51,062 nt of DNA from assembly GCF_000720475.1 (NCBI RefSeq), contig NZ_JOAP01000052.1, positions 1-51,062 on the forward strand, written 5' to 3'. This document shows, piece by piece, positions 43,810-51,062 of this stretch; within the stretch, counting starts at the first letter, position 1, and every line of letters starts with the position of its first letter. Position numbers and translations under genes: made by a program. The DNA is from Streptomyces aureocirculatus (GTDB lineage: Bacteria > Actinomycetota > Actinomycetes > Streptomycetales > Streptomycetaceae). Below the pieces are notes generated by a model. That model was not told the origin of the DNA. It did not search any database and saw only the letters and a list, made by a program, of their open reading frames with translations.

Positions 43810-43824
43810 TGTAACACAGTTACA
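43810..43824. promoter_or_regulatory. TetR operator palindrome TGTAAC-N3-GTTACA
   Basis: TGTAACACAGTTACA is a perfect 6+3+6 dyad in the 72-base divergent gap between the ADC-family operon and the tetR gene. It ends 9 bases before the tetR start codon, next to the ribosome site, and 48 bases from the operon start. Position and AT-rich symmetry in this GC-rich genome are typical of a TetR repressor site controlling both directions. Confidence 0.8.
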
Positions 43825-43833
43825 ACAGGAGGC

Positions 43834-44625
43834 GTGAAGGGTAAAGAGACGCGTTCCGGTCACCTGCCAGGGCGGCGGGACCGCGAGCAGGTACGCGGGC
43901 GGCTCGACCGCGAGCGGGTCCTCGCCGCCGCCGCGGACCTCGTCGAGCGGCACGGGCCCGCCGCCCTGACCATGCGGGGGCTCGCCGCCGAACTCGGCAC
44001 GGCCGTCACCTCCATCTACTGGCACGTCGGCAACCGCGAGTCGCTGCTCGACGCGCTCGTGGCGCGCACCCTCGCCGACCTAGGGGAGCTCCACCCGGTG
44101 GGCCGCACGCCCGCCCGGCGCGTGGTCTCCGTCGCGCGCGCCCTGCGCCGACAGTTGCGCGACCACCCGCACCTCGTCGCGATGGTCCACGAACGCGGCC
44201 TGACGGAGCGGATGTTCCTGCCCGCGCAGCGTGCCCTCGCCCACGAGATGCACGCCGCCGGGCTGCGCGGCGCCCGCGCGGCCGACGCCGTGCGCGCCGT
44301 CCAGGTCCATGTCGTCGGCCAGGTCCTGGTGGAGCGCGCCCGCGAGCGCGCGCCGGTGCAACGCCCCGACGAGCATCAGTTGTGGGAGGCACGGACGGTG
44401 GACGGCGATCCGGCGCTCGCCCGCGCGCTCGCCAAGCCCCTGGACGCCGAACGGCTGTTCACGCTGTCGGTGCGGGCCCTGGTGGCGGGGCTGCTCGGGC
44501 CCGGCGGGGAGGCGGCGGCCGGAACCGGCGACGGCGCGGCGGAGTCCGGGGAGGACGCGCCGGGGTCCGGTGGCGAGGCGGGCGGGACCGGCGGCGACGC
44601 GAACACGCCCGGCCCAGGGAACTGA
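43834..44625 (+). CDS. TetR family transcriptional regulator
   Basis: This 263-residue regulator has an N-terminal helix-turn-helix (about 28-75, with ALTMRGLAAELGTAVTSIYWH), then a TetR C-terminal ligand domain and a low-complexity Gly/Ala/Glu tail (about 220-263). AGGAGG at 43827-43832 fixes the GTG at 43834. It most likely represses the divergent catabolic operon through the palindrome directly upstream of its own start. Confidence 0.93.
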   Translation: MKGKETRSGHLPGRRDREQVRGRLDRERVLAAAADLVERHGPAALTMRGLAAELGTAVTSIYWHVGNRESLLDALVARTLADLGELHPVGRTPARRVVSVARALRRQLRDHPHLVAMVHERGLTERMFLPAQRALAHEMHAAGLRGARAADAVRAVQVHVVGQVLVERARERAPVQRPDEHQLWEARTVDGDPALARALAKPLDAERLFTLSVRALVAGLLGPGGEAAAGTGDGAAESGEDAPGSGGEAGGTGGDANTPGPGN

Positions 44626-44656
44626 CTGTCAGTCGCGGCCCGTATCCTCATGGACC

Positions 44657-45808
44657 ATGCTCGAAGACCGCACGACCGCACCGCCGACGGAGGGGCCGGA
44701 GGCACCGAAGGGGCCCCACGCACCGCAGGCACCGCAGGGACCGGCGAGGGGGGAGGCGACCGCGGCGACGGTCGTCCCCGGACCCGCCGTGCCCTGGCCC
44801 ACCGCCTACCCTTCGGGGTACGCGGTCGTGGACGTCGAGACCACCGGTTTGTCCAGAGACGACCGGATCATCTCGGCCGCGGTCTACCGCCTCGACGCCC
44901 GCGGCGAGGTCGAGGACCACTGGTACACCCTGGTGAACCCGCAGCGCGACCCGGGCCCGGTGTGGATCCACGGCCTGACGAGCGACAAGCTGGCCGGCGC
45001 CCCGCTCTTCGCCGACATCGCCGAGGAGTTCGCCGCCCGCCTCGCCGACCGCGTCCTCGTCGCGCACAACGCCGTCTTCGACTGGTCGATGATCGCCCGT
45101 GAGTACGCGCGCGCGGCGCGCACCGCACCCGTCCGCCAGCGGCTGTGCACCATCGCGCTCTCCAAGGAGCTCGGCCTGCCGCTGCCCAACCACAAGCTGG
45201 AGGCACTCGCCGCCCACTTCGGTGTCGTCCAGCGCCAGGCCCACCACGCCCTCGACGACGCCCGTGTGCTGGCCGAGGCGTTCCGGCCGAGCCTGCACGC
45301 GGCGGCGGGCGGCGGCGTGCGGCTGCCGCTCCTGGAGTGCCGTGCGCTGACCGAGTGGTCCGACGGCGCTGCCCGCATCGGCCACCAGAGCACCGGCCCC
45401 GGCTCCATCGGCGGCGCCAACTCCTCGTACCGCCCGGGGAGTTGGCGTCCCTCCCGCAAGCGCCCCGCCTGCCCCCACCCGAACCCGGGGCGGTGGCAGG
45501 ACGGCAAGCCGCTCCAGCAGGGCATGCGGGTCGCGTTCTCCGGGGACACCTCCGTGGAGCGCGAGCTCCTGGAGGACCGGGCGTTCGAGGCCGGACTGCA
45601 CATCGCGACCAGCGTGTCGCGGCTGACGAGCCTGCTGGTCACCAATGACCCGGACTCGGGCACGTCGAAGACGACGAAGGCCCGGGCTTTCGGTACGCCG
45701 GTCGTCGACGAGGCCGCCTTCGGCCAGTTGCTCCAGGACGTCGCGCCGGCCGAGGGCACGACGGGCAGCGTGCCCCCGCCCGGCGGACCCGCCCCCTCGG
45801 ACGGGTGA
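44657..45808 (+). CDS. DnaQ-type DEDDh exonuclease with BRCT-like domain
   Basis: This 383-residue protein has a proline-rich head (1-50), a DEDDh 3'-5' exonuclease domain (D59 and E61 in VDVETTG, AHNAVFDWSM near residue 138, HHALDDARV near 197) and a C-terminal BRCT-like domain (about 292-366, GMRVAFSGDTSVERELLED). Such proteins resemble the epsilon proofreading subunit but are usually accessory repair or RNA-processing nucleases. TATCCT (44643-44648) lies 8 bases before the ATG, suggesting a leaderless mRNA. Confidence 0.9.
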   Translation: MLEDRTTAPPTEGPEAPKGPHAPQAPQGPARGEATAATVVPGPAVPWPTAYPSGYAVVDVETTGLSRDDRIISAAVYRLDARGEVEDHWYTLVNPQRDPGPVWIHGLTSDKLAGAPLFADIAEEFAARLADRVLVAHNAVFDWSMIAREYARAARTAPVRQRLCTIALSKELGLPLPNHKLEALAAHFGVVQRQAHHALDDARVLAEAFRPSLHAAAGGGVRLPLLECRALTEWSDGAARIGHQSTGPGSIGGANSSYRPGSWRPSRKRPACPHPNPGRWQDGKPLQQGMRVAFSGDTSVERELLEDRAFEAGLHIATSVSRLTSLLVTNDPDSGTSKTTKARAFGTPVVDEAAFGQLLQDVAPAEGTTGSVPPPGGPAPSDG

Positions 45809-45872
45809 TTGCCGGGCGACTCGCCCGGCCACCGCTCGCCCCGCCCCGCCGCCGGGTCCCACCCTGTGGCGC

Positions 45873-46106
45873 ATGGCACGTTGCGAGGTCTGCGGAAACG
45901 AGTACGGCATGTCCTTCGAGGTGCACGCGCAGGGCGCGGTGCACGTCTTCGACTGTTTCGCCTGCGCCATCCACCGCATGGCGCCGATCTGCGAGCACTG
46001 CCGGTGCCGCATCATCGGGCAGGGCGTCGAGGTGGAGGGCCACTGGTACTGCGGGGCGCACTGCTCACGCGCGGAGGGGCGGGTGGGGATCGTCGACAAG
46101 GTGTAG
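45873..46106 (+). CDS. Small multi-cysteine (zinc-ribbon-like) protein
   Basis: This 77-residue protein has four cysteine pairs: CEVC at 4-7, CFAC, CEHCRC and CGAHC, plus histidines, enough for two zinc sites. It resembles a prokaryotic metallothionein-like or LIM-like ribbon but I cannot name the family. The ATG at 45873 has a CACCCT hexamer 7 bases upstream and no ribosome site. It lies 64 bases after the exonuclease stop and before the SURF1 gene on the same strand. Confidence 0.82.
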   Translation: MARCEVCGNEYGMSFEVHAQGAVHVFDCFACAIHRMAPICEHCRCRIIGQGVEVEGHWYCGAHCSRAEGRVGIVDKV

Positions 46107-46185
46107 GCGACAAGTCGACAAAATGTCGGCGCGAGGTGCCCCACCCCCTGTCGGACACCCCATGGCCGAGTTGTACCGTCATGGG

Positions 46186-46986
46186 GTGTACCGCTTCCTC
46201 TTGACCCGCCAGTGGGTGATCCTCACCCTCATCGGCCTCGTCCTCATCCCCGTGATGATCGAGCTGGGCTTCTGGCAGTTGCACCGTCACGAGCGGCGCG
46301 TGGCGCACAACGCGAAGATCGGCAGGGCGCTCGACGCCGCGCCGGTCCCCGCCGAACGGCTCACATCGCCCGGCCGTGACGTGCCGGACGACGCCGTGTA
46401 CCGCAGGGTCACCGCCCGCGGCACCTACGACCCGGAGCACGAGGTCGTCGTGCGCCGCCGCACCAACGCCGACGACGAGGTCGGCTTCCACGTCCTGACC
46501 CCGTTCGTCCTCGACGACGGCAAGGTGCTGCTCGTCAACCGCGGCTGGGTCCCGGCCGACGGACCGCAGACCGCCTTCCCGAAGATCCCCGCCCCGGCCC
46601 GCGGCGAAGTCACCGTCACCGGCCGGCTCATGGCCGACGAGACATCCGCGGCCAGCGGCATCAAGGACGTACGCGGCCTGCCCGACCGGCAGATCATGCT
46701 GATCAGCAGCGGGCAGCAGGCGCACGCCCTGGGCAAGCAGGTGCTCGGCGGCTACGTCGAGCAGACCTCGCCGCGCCCGGACGACGACTCCCCCCAGTTG
46801 CTCGGCGAGCCCGACCACAGCGGGATCGGGGCGCACATGGCGTACGCCGTGCAGTGGTGGCTGTTCGCCGCCGGGGTGCCCGCGGGCTGGATCGTCCTGG
46901 TACGCCGCGAGGTCAAGGACCGCAGGGCGGCGGCCGCGAAGACGGCGTCCGAGCCCGCGGAGGAAGCCACTCCGGCCACGGCCTGA
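46186..46986 (+). CDS. SURF1 family protein
   Basis: This 266-residue protein assists assembly of the haem-copper cytochrome c oxidase. It has two membrane helices, one near residues 9-28 (WVILTLIGLVLIPVMIELGF) ending in the conserved FWQLHRHERR, and one near 220-240 (AYAVQWWLFAAGVPAGW), with a soluble domain between containing VNRGWVPADG. The GTG at 46186 is preferred over the ATG at 46162, because TACCGT lies exactly 6 bases before it (46174-46179) and homologues start at YRFLL. Confidence 0.92.
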   Translation: MYRFLLTRQWVILTLIGLVLIPVMIELGFWQLHRHERRVAHNAKIGRALDAAPVPAERLTSPGRDVPDDAVYRRVTARGTYDPEHEVVVRRRTNADDEVGFHVLTPFVLDDGKVLLVNRGWVPADGPQTAFPKIPAPARGEVTVTGRLMADETSAASGIKDVRGLPDRQIMLISSGQQAHALGKQVLGGYVEQTSPRPDDDSPQLLGEPDHSGIGAHMAYAVQWWLFAAGVPAGWIVLVRREVKDRRAAAAKTASEPAEEATPATA

Positions 46987-47079
46987 CCCGTCCGGCACGG
47001 GTCGACGCCACAGCCCGGCCGCGAAGACACGTCCGCGTGCCCCCGATTGACGGCCCCGTGATGCGGGAAACCGTCACCC

Positions 47080-48903
47080 GTGCGACGCCCCATCGAGGAC
47101 TACGCCCTGATCGGCGACCATCAGACCGCCGCCCTGGTCTCCCGGACCGGGTCGGTGGACTGGCTGTGTCTGCCCCGCTTCGACTCGGGAGCGTGCTTCG
47201 CCGCGCTGCTCGGCGGCGACGAACACGGCCACTGGCGCATCGCCCCGGAGAACGCCGACGTCTGCGCCCGCCGCGCGTACCGCGAGAACACCCTGGTCCT
47301 GGACACGGAGTGGGACACTCCGGACGGTTCGGTACGGGTGACCGACTTCATGCCGCAGCGCGACCGCGCACCGGACCTCGTCCGGATCGTCGAGGGCCTG
47401 ACCGGCGAGGTGACCCTGCGCAGCACACTGCGACTGCGCTTCGACTACGGCTCGGTCGTGCCGTGGATGCGCCGGTCCGACGGTCACCACGTGGCCGTCG
47501 CGGGCCCCGACGCGGTGTGGCTGCGCATCGAGCCCGAGATCCGTTGCGAGGGCCGTGACTTCACCACGTACACGGATGTCACGGTGGCCGCGGGCGAGCG
47601 CGTGACGTTCGTCCTCACCTGGCACCCCTCGCACGAGCCGTGCCCGCGGCTGCTCGACACCGAGCAGGCGCTGCGCGACAGCGTCTCGGACTGGCGGGCG
47701 TGGGCGGCGCGCTGCCGGTACGAGGGCCCGCACCGCGAAGCGGTGGTCCGTTCCCTGATCACGCTCAAGGCCCTCACCTACGCCCCGACCGGCGGCATCG
47801 TCGCCGCGCCCACCACGTCCCTGCCCGAGGAGATCGGCGGCGTCCGCAACTGGGACTACCGCTACTGCTGGCTGCGCGACTCCACGCTGACGCTCGGCGC
47901 ACTGCTCGCCGCGGGCTATCTGGAGGAGGCGGAGGCGTGGCGCGACTGGCTGCTGCGCGCGGCCGCGGGCAACCCGGGCGACCTACAGATCATGTACGGC
48001 CTCGCGGGTGAGCGACGGCTGCCCGAGTACGAGGTGCCCTGGCTGCCGGGGTACGAGGGTTCGGCGCCGGTGCGCATCGGCAACAAGGCGGTGGAGCAGC
48101 ACCAGCTCGACGTGTACGGCGAGGTCGTGGAGACGCTCGCGCTGGCCCGCCGGTCGGGTCTCGCCACCCGCGCGCACGGATGGCGGCTGCAACTCGCGCT
48201 CATGGAGTTCCTGCGGGAGAACTGGCACCGCGAGGACGAGGGCCTGTGGGAGGTGCGCGGGCCGCGCCGGCACTTCGTGCACTCCAAGGTGCTCGCGTGG
48301 GCGGCCGCCGACCGCACCGTGCGCGCCCTCGACGAGGACCCGGAGCTGCCCGGCGACGTGGACCGCTGGCGGCGGTTGCGGGACGAGATCCACGCCGAGG
48401 TGTGCGAGCGCGGCTACGACGCGGAGCGCAACACGTTCACGCAGTCGTACGGCTCGCGCGAGCTGGACGCCGCCCTGCTGCTGATCCCGCGCGTGGGGTT
48501 CCTGCCGCCCGACGATCCGCGCGTGGCCGGCACCATCGACGCGATCCGCAAGGAACTCGGTACGGAGGACGGCTTCCTGCGCCGCTACACCACCGCCGGC
48601 ACCACCGCCGGCGCCGACGACACGACGCCCCACGACACCACCGTGGACGGTCTGCCCGGTGACGAGGGCGTCTTCGTCGTCTGCTCGTTCTGGCTCGCCG
48701 ACGCCCTGCACATGACGGGCCGCACCCGGGAGGCCCGGGAACTTTTCGAGCGGATACTGACGCTCTGCAACGACGTGGGGCTGCTCTCGGAGGAGTACGA
48801 CCCGGTGGCAGGGCGCCAGCTCGGCAACTTCCCGCAGGCTTTCTCCCACGTCGGCCTCGCGGGCACCGCCTTCACCCTCTTCGGTCCGGACGCGGTGGGA
48901 TAG
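47080..48903 (+). CDS. GH15 family glucosidase/trehalase-like protein
   Basis: This 607-residue cytosolic enzyme has an N-terminal beta-sandwich domain (1-200, starting IEDYALIGDHQTAALVSRTG) and an (alpha/alpha)6 barrel (about 210-600). The catalytic-site signatures are GGVRNWDYRYCWLRDSTLT near residue 255 and LPGDEGVFVVCSFW near residue 522, whose glutamate is the probable general base. In actinobacteria this branch includes trehalases as well as glucan glucosidases, so trehalose turnover is plausible. The start at GTG 47080 lacks a ribosome site. Confidence 0.92.
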   Translation: MRRPIEDYALIGDHQTAALVSRTGSVDWLCLPRFDSGACFAALLGGDEHGHWRIAPENADVCARRAYRENTLVLDTEWDTPDGSVRVTDFMPQRDRAPDLVRIVEGLTGEVTLRSTLRLRFDYGSVVPWMRRSDGHHVAVAGPDAVWLRIEPEIRCEGRDFTTYTDVTVAAGERVTFVLTWHPSHEPCPRLLDTEQALRDSVSDWRAWAARCRYEGPHREAVVRSLITLKALTYAPTGGIVAAPTTSLPEEIGGVRNWDYRYCWLRDSTLTLGALLAAGYLEEAEAWRDWLLRAAAGNPGDLQIMYGLAGERRLPEYEVPWLPGYEGSAPVRIGNKAVEQHQLDVYGEVVETLALARRSGLATRAHGWRLQLALMEFLRENWHREDEGLWEVRGPRRHFVHSKVLAWAAADRTVRALDEDPELPGDVDRWRRLRDEIHAEVCERGYDAERNTFTQSYGSRELDAALLLIPRVGFLPPDDPRVAGTIDAIRKELGTEDGFLRRYTTAGTTAGADDTTPHDTTVDGLPGDEGVFVVCSFWLADALHMTGRTREARELFERILTLCNDVGLLSEEYDPVAGRQLGNFPQAFSHVGLAGTAFTLFGPDAVG

Positions 48904-48917
48904 AGCAGGATGGAGCC

Positions 48918-49673
48918 ATGGATCTAGGACTGAACAACCGTGTGTACGTCGTCACCGGTGCCACCCGCGGCCTCGGCAACGCCGCCGCCCGTGAGCTCGT
49001 CGCGGACGGCGCGAAGGTGGTCCTCAGCGGCCGGGACGAGAAGACGGCCGTCGCCGCGGCCGCGGAGCTCGGCCCGAACGCGGTGGGCGTCGCCGCGGAC
49101 AACTCCGACGCCGGGGCTCCGGAGCGGCTGATCGCGGCCGCGCGCGAGCACTTCGGCAGGTTCGACGGCATCCTCATCAGCGTCGGCGGGCCGCCGCCGG
49201 GCTATGTCGCCGACAACACCGACGAGCAGTGGCAGGCCGGGTTCGAGTCGGTCTTCCTGGGGGCGGTGCGGCTCGCCCGTGCCGCGGCGGCGGAGCTGGG
49301 TGAGGGCGGTGTCGTCGCCTTCGTCCTCTCCGCTTCGGTGCACGAGCCGATCCCCGGCCTGACCATCTCCAACGGTCTGCGTCCCGGGCTCGCCGGCTTC
49401 GCGAAGTCCCTCGCGGACGAGTTGGGGCCCCGCGGCATCCGTGTGGTCGGTCTGCTGCCCGCCCGCATCGACACCGACCGCGTACGTGAGCTCGACGGCC
49501 TCTCGGCCGACCCGGAGGCGACCCGTGCGGCCCACGAGTCCCGCATTCCGCTACGGCGCTACGGCACCCCGCAGGAGTTCGGCCGCACCGCCGCGTTCCT
49601 CCTCTCGCCCGCCGCGTCGTATCTCACGGGCGTGATGCTTCCCGTCGACGGCGGCGCCCGCCACGGCTTCTAG
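48918..49673 (+). CDS. SDR family protein with non-canonical active site
   Basis: This 251-residue protein has the SDR cofactor motif TGATRGLG near residue 13 and the end LTGVMLPVDGG. The usual Tyr-X3-Lys is missing: the region reads GLTISNGLRPGLAGFAKSL near residues 149-168, with Ser-Asn-X-Leu-Arg in place of Tyr-X3-Lys. A subgroup of FabG-like SDRs shows this pattern, so it is not a sequencing error, but the reaction is unknown. It begins 14 bases after the GH15 stop and may be cotranscribed. Confidence 0.9.
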   Translation: MDLGLNNRVYVVTGATRGLGNAAARELVADGAKVVLSGRDEKTAVAAAAELGPNAVGVAADNSDAGAPERLIAAAREHFGRFDGILISVGGPPPGYVADNTDEQWQAGFESVFLGAVRLARAAAAELGEGGVVAFVLSASVHEPIPGLTISNGLRPGLAGFAKSLADELGPRGIRVVGLLPARIDTDRVRELDGLSADPEATRAAHESRIPLRRYGTPQEFGRTAAFLLSPAASYLTGVMLPVDGGARHGF

Positions 49674-49677
49674 GGCC

Positions 49678-49776
49678 TGCCCGGTCTGCGGCTGCCCGGT
49701 CTGCGGTTGTCTGGCCTGCGGCTGCCTGGCCTGCGGCTGCCTGTGGGCCGGTCCTGCGGCTGCCTGTGGGCCGGTG
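49678..49776. repeat. 15-base tandem repeats downstream of SDR gene
   Basis: A 15-base motif (GCCTGGCCTGCGGCT and variants) is repeated four times, followed by two longer units containing GCCTGTGGGCCGG. The array is noncoding and runs into the terminator. Confidence 0.88.
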
Positions 49777-49796
49777 GGACAGCGCCCACCGGCCCA
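49767..49796. terminator. Bidirectional terminator between SDR and AmaP genes
   Basis: TGGGCCGGTGGG (49767-49778) pairs perfectly with CCCACCGGCCCA (49785-49796) around a 6-base loop; it serves the convergent SDR and AmaP-like genes. Confidence 0.9.
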
Positions 49797-49807
49797 CCCG
49801 TCACCCG

Positions 49808-50386
49808 TCAACTGACCCGCCCGGCACGGTGCCGCACCGCGCGCAGTCGCACGGTGGCGGGCAGCCGCTCCAACCCCGCGGAGTCCCGCGCGTGCGCGAG
49901 GGCTCCCGTACACATCCCGCGAAGCGCATCGCCGGGCACAGCGTCGGGCCCGAGGAGCAGCTTCACCCGGGCCTCGGGGGCGTTGCGCCGCCCGGTCAGC
50001 CGTACCCGGGCGCGCGCGACACCGTCGAGTGCGCCCGCGTCGCTCTCCAGGGCGTCCTCCATGGCTCGCCCCCGCAACAGCGCACCCTCACCGTCGCCGG
50101 TCTCCACCAGGACCTCCGCGAGCCGGCGCCGCCGCAGTTGGGCGGTCAGCCACCACAGGGCGAGCAGCACGACCAGGGCGAGCACGCCGATGACCACCGG
50201 CCAGAACCAGCCCTCGTCGCGCCACCGCGCCCGGTCGGCGTCACTGAGCAGCACGTCGTGGCGGCCGTCGTGCACCCACCACGACGGCGGGCGTGCGCCG
50301 AGCCCGACGGCGAGCACGGAGGCGCCGAACAGGAGGAGTACCAGGCCGATCAGGCCGAGCAGAACACGGTTCACCGTACGCAGCAT
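49808..50386 (-). CDS. amaP: AmaP-like alkaline shock membrane anchor protein
   Basis: This 192-residue protein has two membrane helices (about 6-28, VNRVLLGLIGLVLLLFGASV, and 62-84) and a cytoplasmic C-terminal half that matches the AmaP type, which anchors Asp23/Gls24 envelope-stress proteins to the membrane. It follows the DUF6286 gene after 7 bases. The ATG at 50386 is preferred; the longer frame reads through the upstream gene. Asp23 genes would be expected beyond the right edge. Confidence 0.85.
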   Translation of the reverse strand: MLRTVNRVLLGLIGLVLLLFGASVLAVGLGARPPSWWVHDGRHDVLLSDADRARWRDEGWFWPVVIGVLALVVLLALWWLTAQLRRRRLAEVLVETGDGEGALLRGRAMEDALESDAGALDGVARARVRLTGRRNAPEARVKLLLGPDAVPGDALRGMCTGALAHARDSAGLERLPATVRLRAVRHRAGRVS

Positions 50387-50393
50387 GACCCGT

Positions 50394-51062
50394 TCACCCC
50401 TTCCGGCCGGGCCGCGCCACCCGCACCGCGAGCGCGGGCGGCCTGCCGAGCCCGAGGTCACGGATGGTGTCGGCCAGCGTCGCGTCCAGGTCTTCGCGTA
50501 CGTCGTCGAGGTCACGGAAGTGCGCCACGGCCCGGACGGCCACCTTGGACCTGCTCATGCGCACCCGTACCGACCGCACCCCGGCCACGTCCATGGCCCG
50601 GTCGCGCAGCACCATCGCCGCGGCGCCGCGGTCGAGCCCGGCCCGCACATCGGCGTGCGGAGCCCGCATCGGCAGCAGCCGGCGAAGGCCGGGCGTCACC
50701 GCGAGCACGAACAGCCACAGCCCCAGGGCCGCGGCCACCGCGGCCCCGGTGAGCACCGCCGTGCTGTCCAACGGCCGCTCCGCGAGCTCCCGCGCGAGGG
50801 AGCGCCGCCACCGCATCGCGGGGTGGTCGGCCCGTACGGCGACGACGTCGTACAGGAGGAGACCGGCCGCGCCGAGGATCACAAGGGCGAGGATCCCCGC
50901 GGGGATCCGGCGCGCGGACCAGAAGCGGTGGGCGTCGCCGTCCTCGCCGTCGAGGGTGGGCAGCGGCTGGCGGGCAGCGGCCGACGCCGACTGCCCGAGC
51001 CGGGGCCCGGAGCCGGAGCCGAGGCCGGGGGCGGAGCCGGGGGCGGGGGCGGAGCCGGGGGC
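50394..51062 (-). CDS. DUF6286 protein, N terminus beyond the window
   Basis: The reading frame is open to the right edge, giving at least 222 residues. A Gly/Ser/Pro/Ala-rich head is followed by DAHRFWSARRIPAGILAL, a membrane helix, PAMRWRRSLARELAERPLD, a second helix (LGLWLFVLAVTPGLRRLLP) and a soluble end that resembles Asp23-type folds. An internal GTG at 50882 is not the likely start, because the conserved RFWSARR head lies upstream of it. This protein family sits in Asp23/AmaP operons of Streptomyces. Confidence 0.83.
   Translation of the reverse strand, partial: APGSAPAPGSAPGLGSGSGPRLGQSASAAARQPLPTLDGEDGDAHRFWSARRIPAGILALVILGAAGLLLYDVVAVRADHPAMRWRRSLARELAERPLDSTAVLTGAAVAAALGLWLFVLAVTPGLRRLLPMRAPHADVRAGLDRGAAAMVLRDRAMDVAGVRSVRVRMSRSKVAVRAVAHFRDLDDVREDLDATLADTIRDLGLGRPPALAVRVARPGRKG

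Noticed and set aside
42325..43833. Upstream extension of the tetR reading frame.
   Set aside because: AGGAGG and GTG at 43834 define the start; the extension is antisense to the SDR and ADC-family genes and crosses the operator.

Overview
This window is high-GC actinobacterial chromosome, almost certainly Streptomyces. The codon bias is extreme, chaplin genes and a streptophobe-family membrane protein are present, and the left edge carries the typical Streptomyces rRNA promoter and leader read on the minus strand. I see no prophage, integrative element, CRISPR array or biosynthetic cluster. Most genes look like core housekeeping genes. The more accessory parts are the repeat-rich genes and the TetR-controlled catabolic operon near 40-44 kb. 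Coordinates are my best starts; several differ from the longest open frame because of ribosome binding sites, operon overlaps or leaderless promoter spacing.

Left third (1-13.6 kb): the upstream region of an rRNA operon that leaves the window to the left; a 3-methyladenine glycosylase, a Spo0M-like protein, a YbhB/Raf-kinase-inhibitor-like protein and an HNH protein; an SPFH/NfeD membrane pair; a soluble ABC ATPase; an unknown 269-residue protein; two short chaplins (one without cysteine, like ChpE, and one with two cysteines); a GAF histidine kinase with a NarL-type regulator; a secreted transglycosylase-like protein; and a large FHA-FHA-ABC-permease protein.

Middle (13.6-33.3 kb): a streptophobe protein with a long glycine/proline repeat tail; SerB; a SixA-like phosphatase; two tiny membrane proteins; a CynX/NimT-type MFS exporter divergent from a FadR-type GntR regulator with palindromes between them; a repeat-containing exported protein; the type II fatty acid enzymes FabG and InhA-type FabI; the TldD/TldE pair; TyrS flanked by minisatellites; small stress and unknown proteins; MoaA; and a DUF485 plus acetate-type symporter operon with a CRP-like palindrome upstream.

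Right third (33.3-51 kb): two tandem secreted subtilases; a decayed CopD gene next to a hexanucleotide microsatellite; a translationally coupled fatty-acid-hydroxylase/lysoplasmalogenase pair that could form an ether-lipid degradation unit; a four-gene coupled operon (ADC-family protein, SDR, two amidohydrolases) divergent from a TetR regulator, with a perfect TGTAAC-N3-GTTACA operator; a DnaQ-type exonuclease with a BRCT-like domain; a small multi-cysteine protein; SURF1; a GH15-family glucosidase/trehalase; an atypical SDR; and the end of an Asp23/AmaP-type envelope stress operon that runs off the right edge.

Two patterns run across the window. Tandem minisatellites recur between genes and inside coding tails. 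Several genes also show a -10 hexamer 6-8 bases before the start codon, which suggests leaderless mRNAs.
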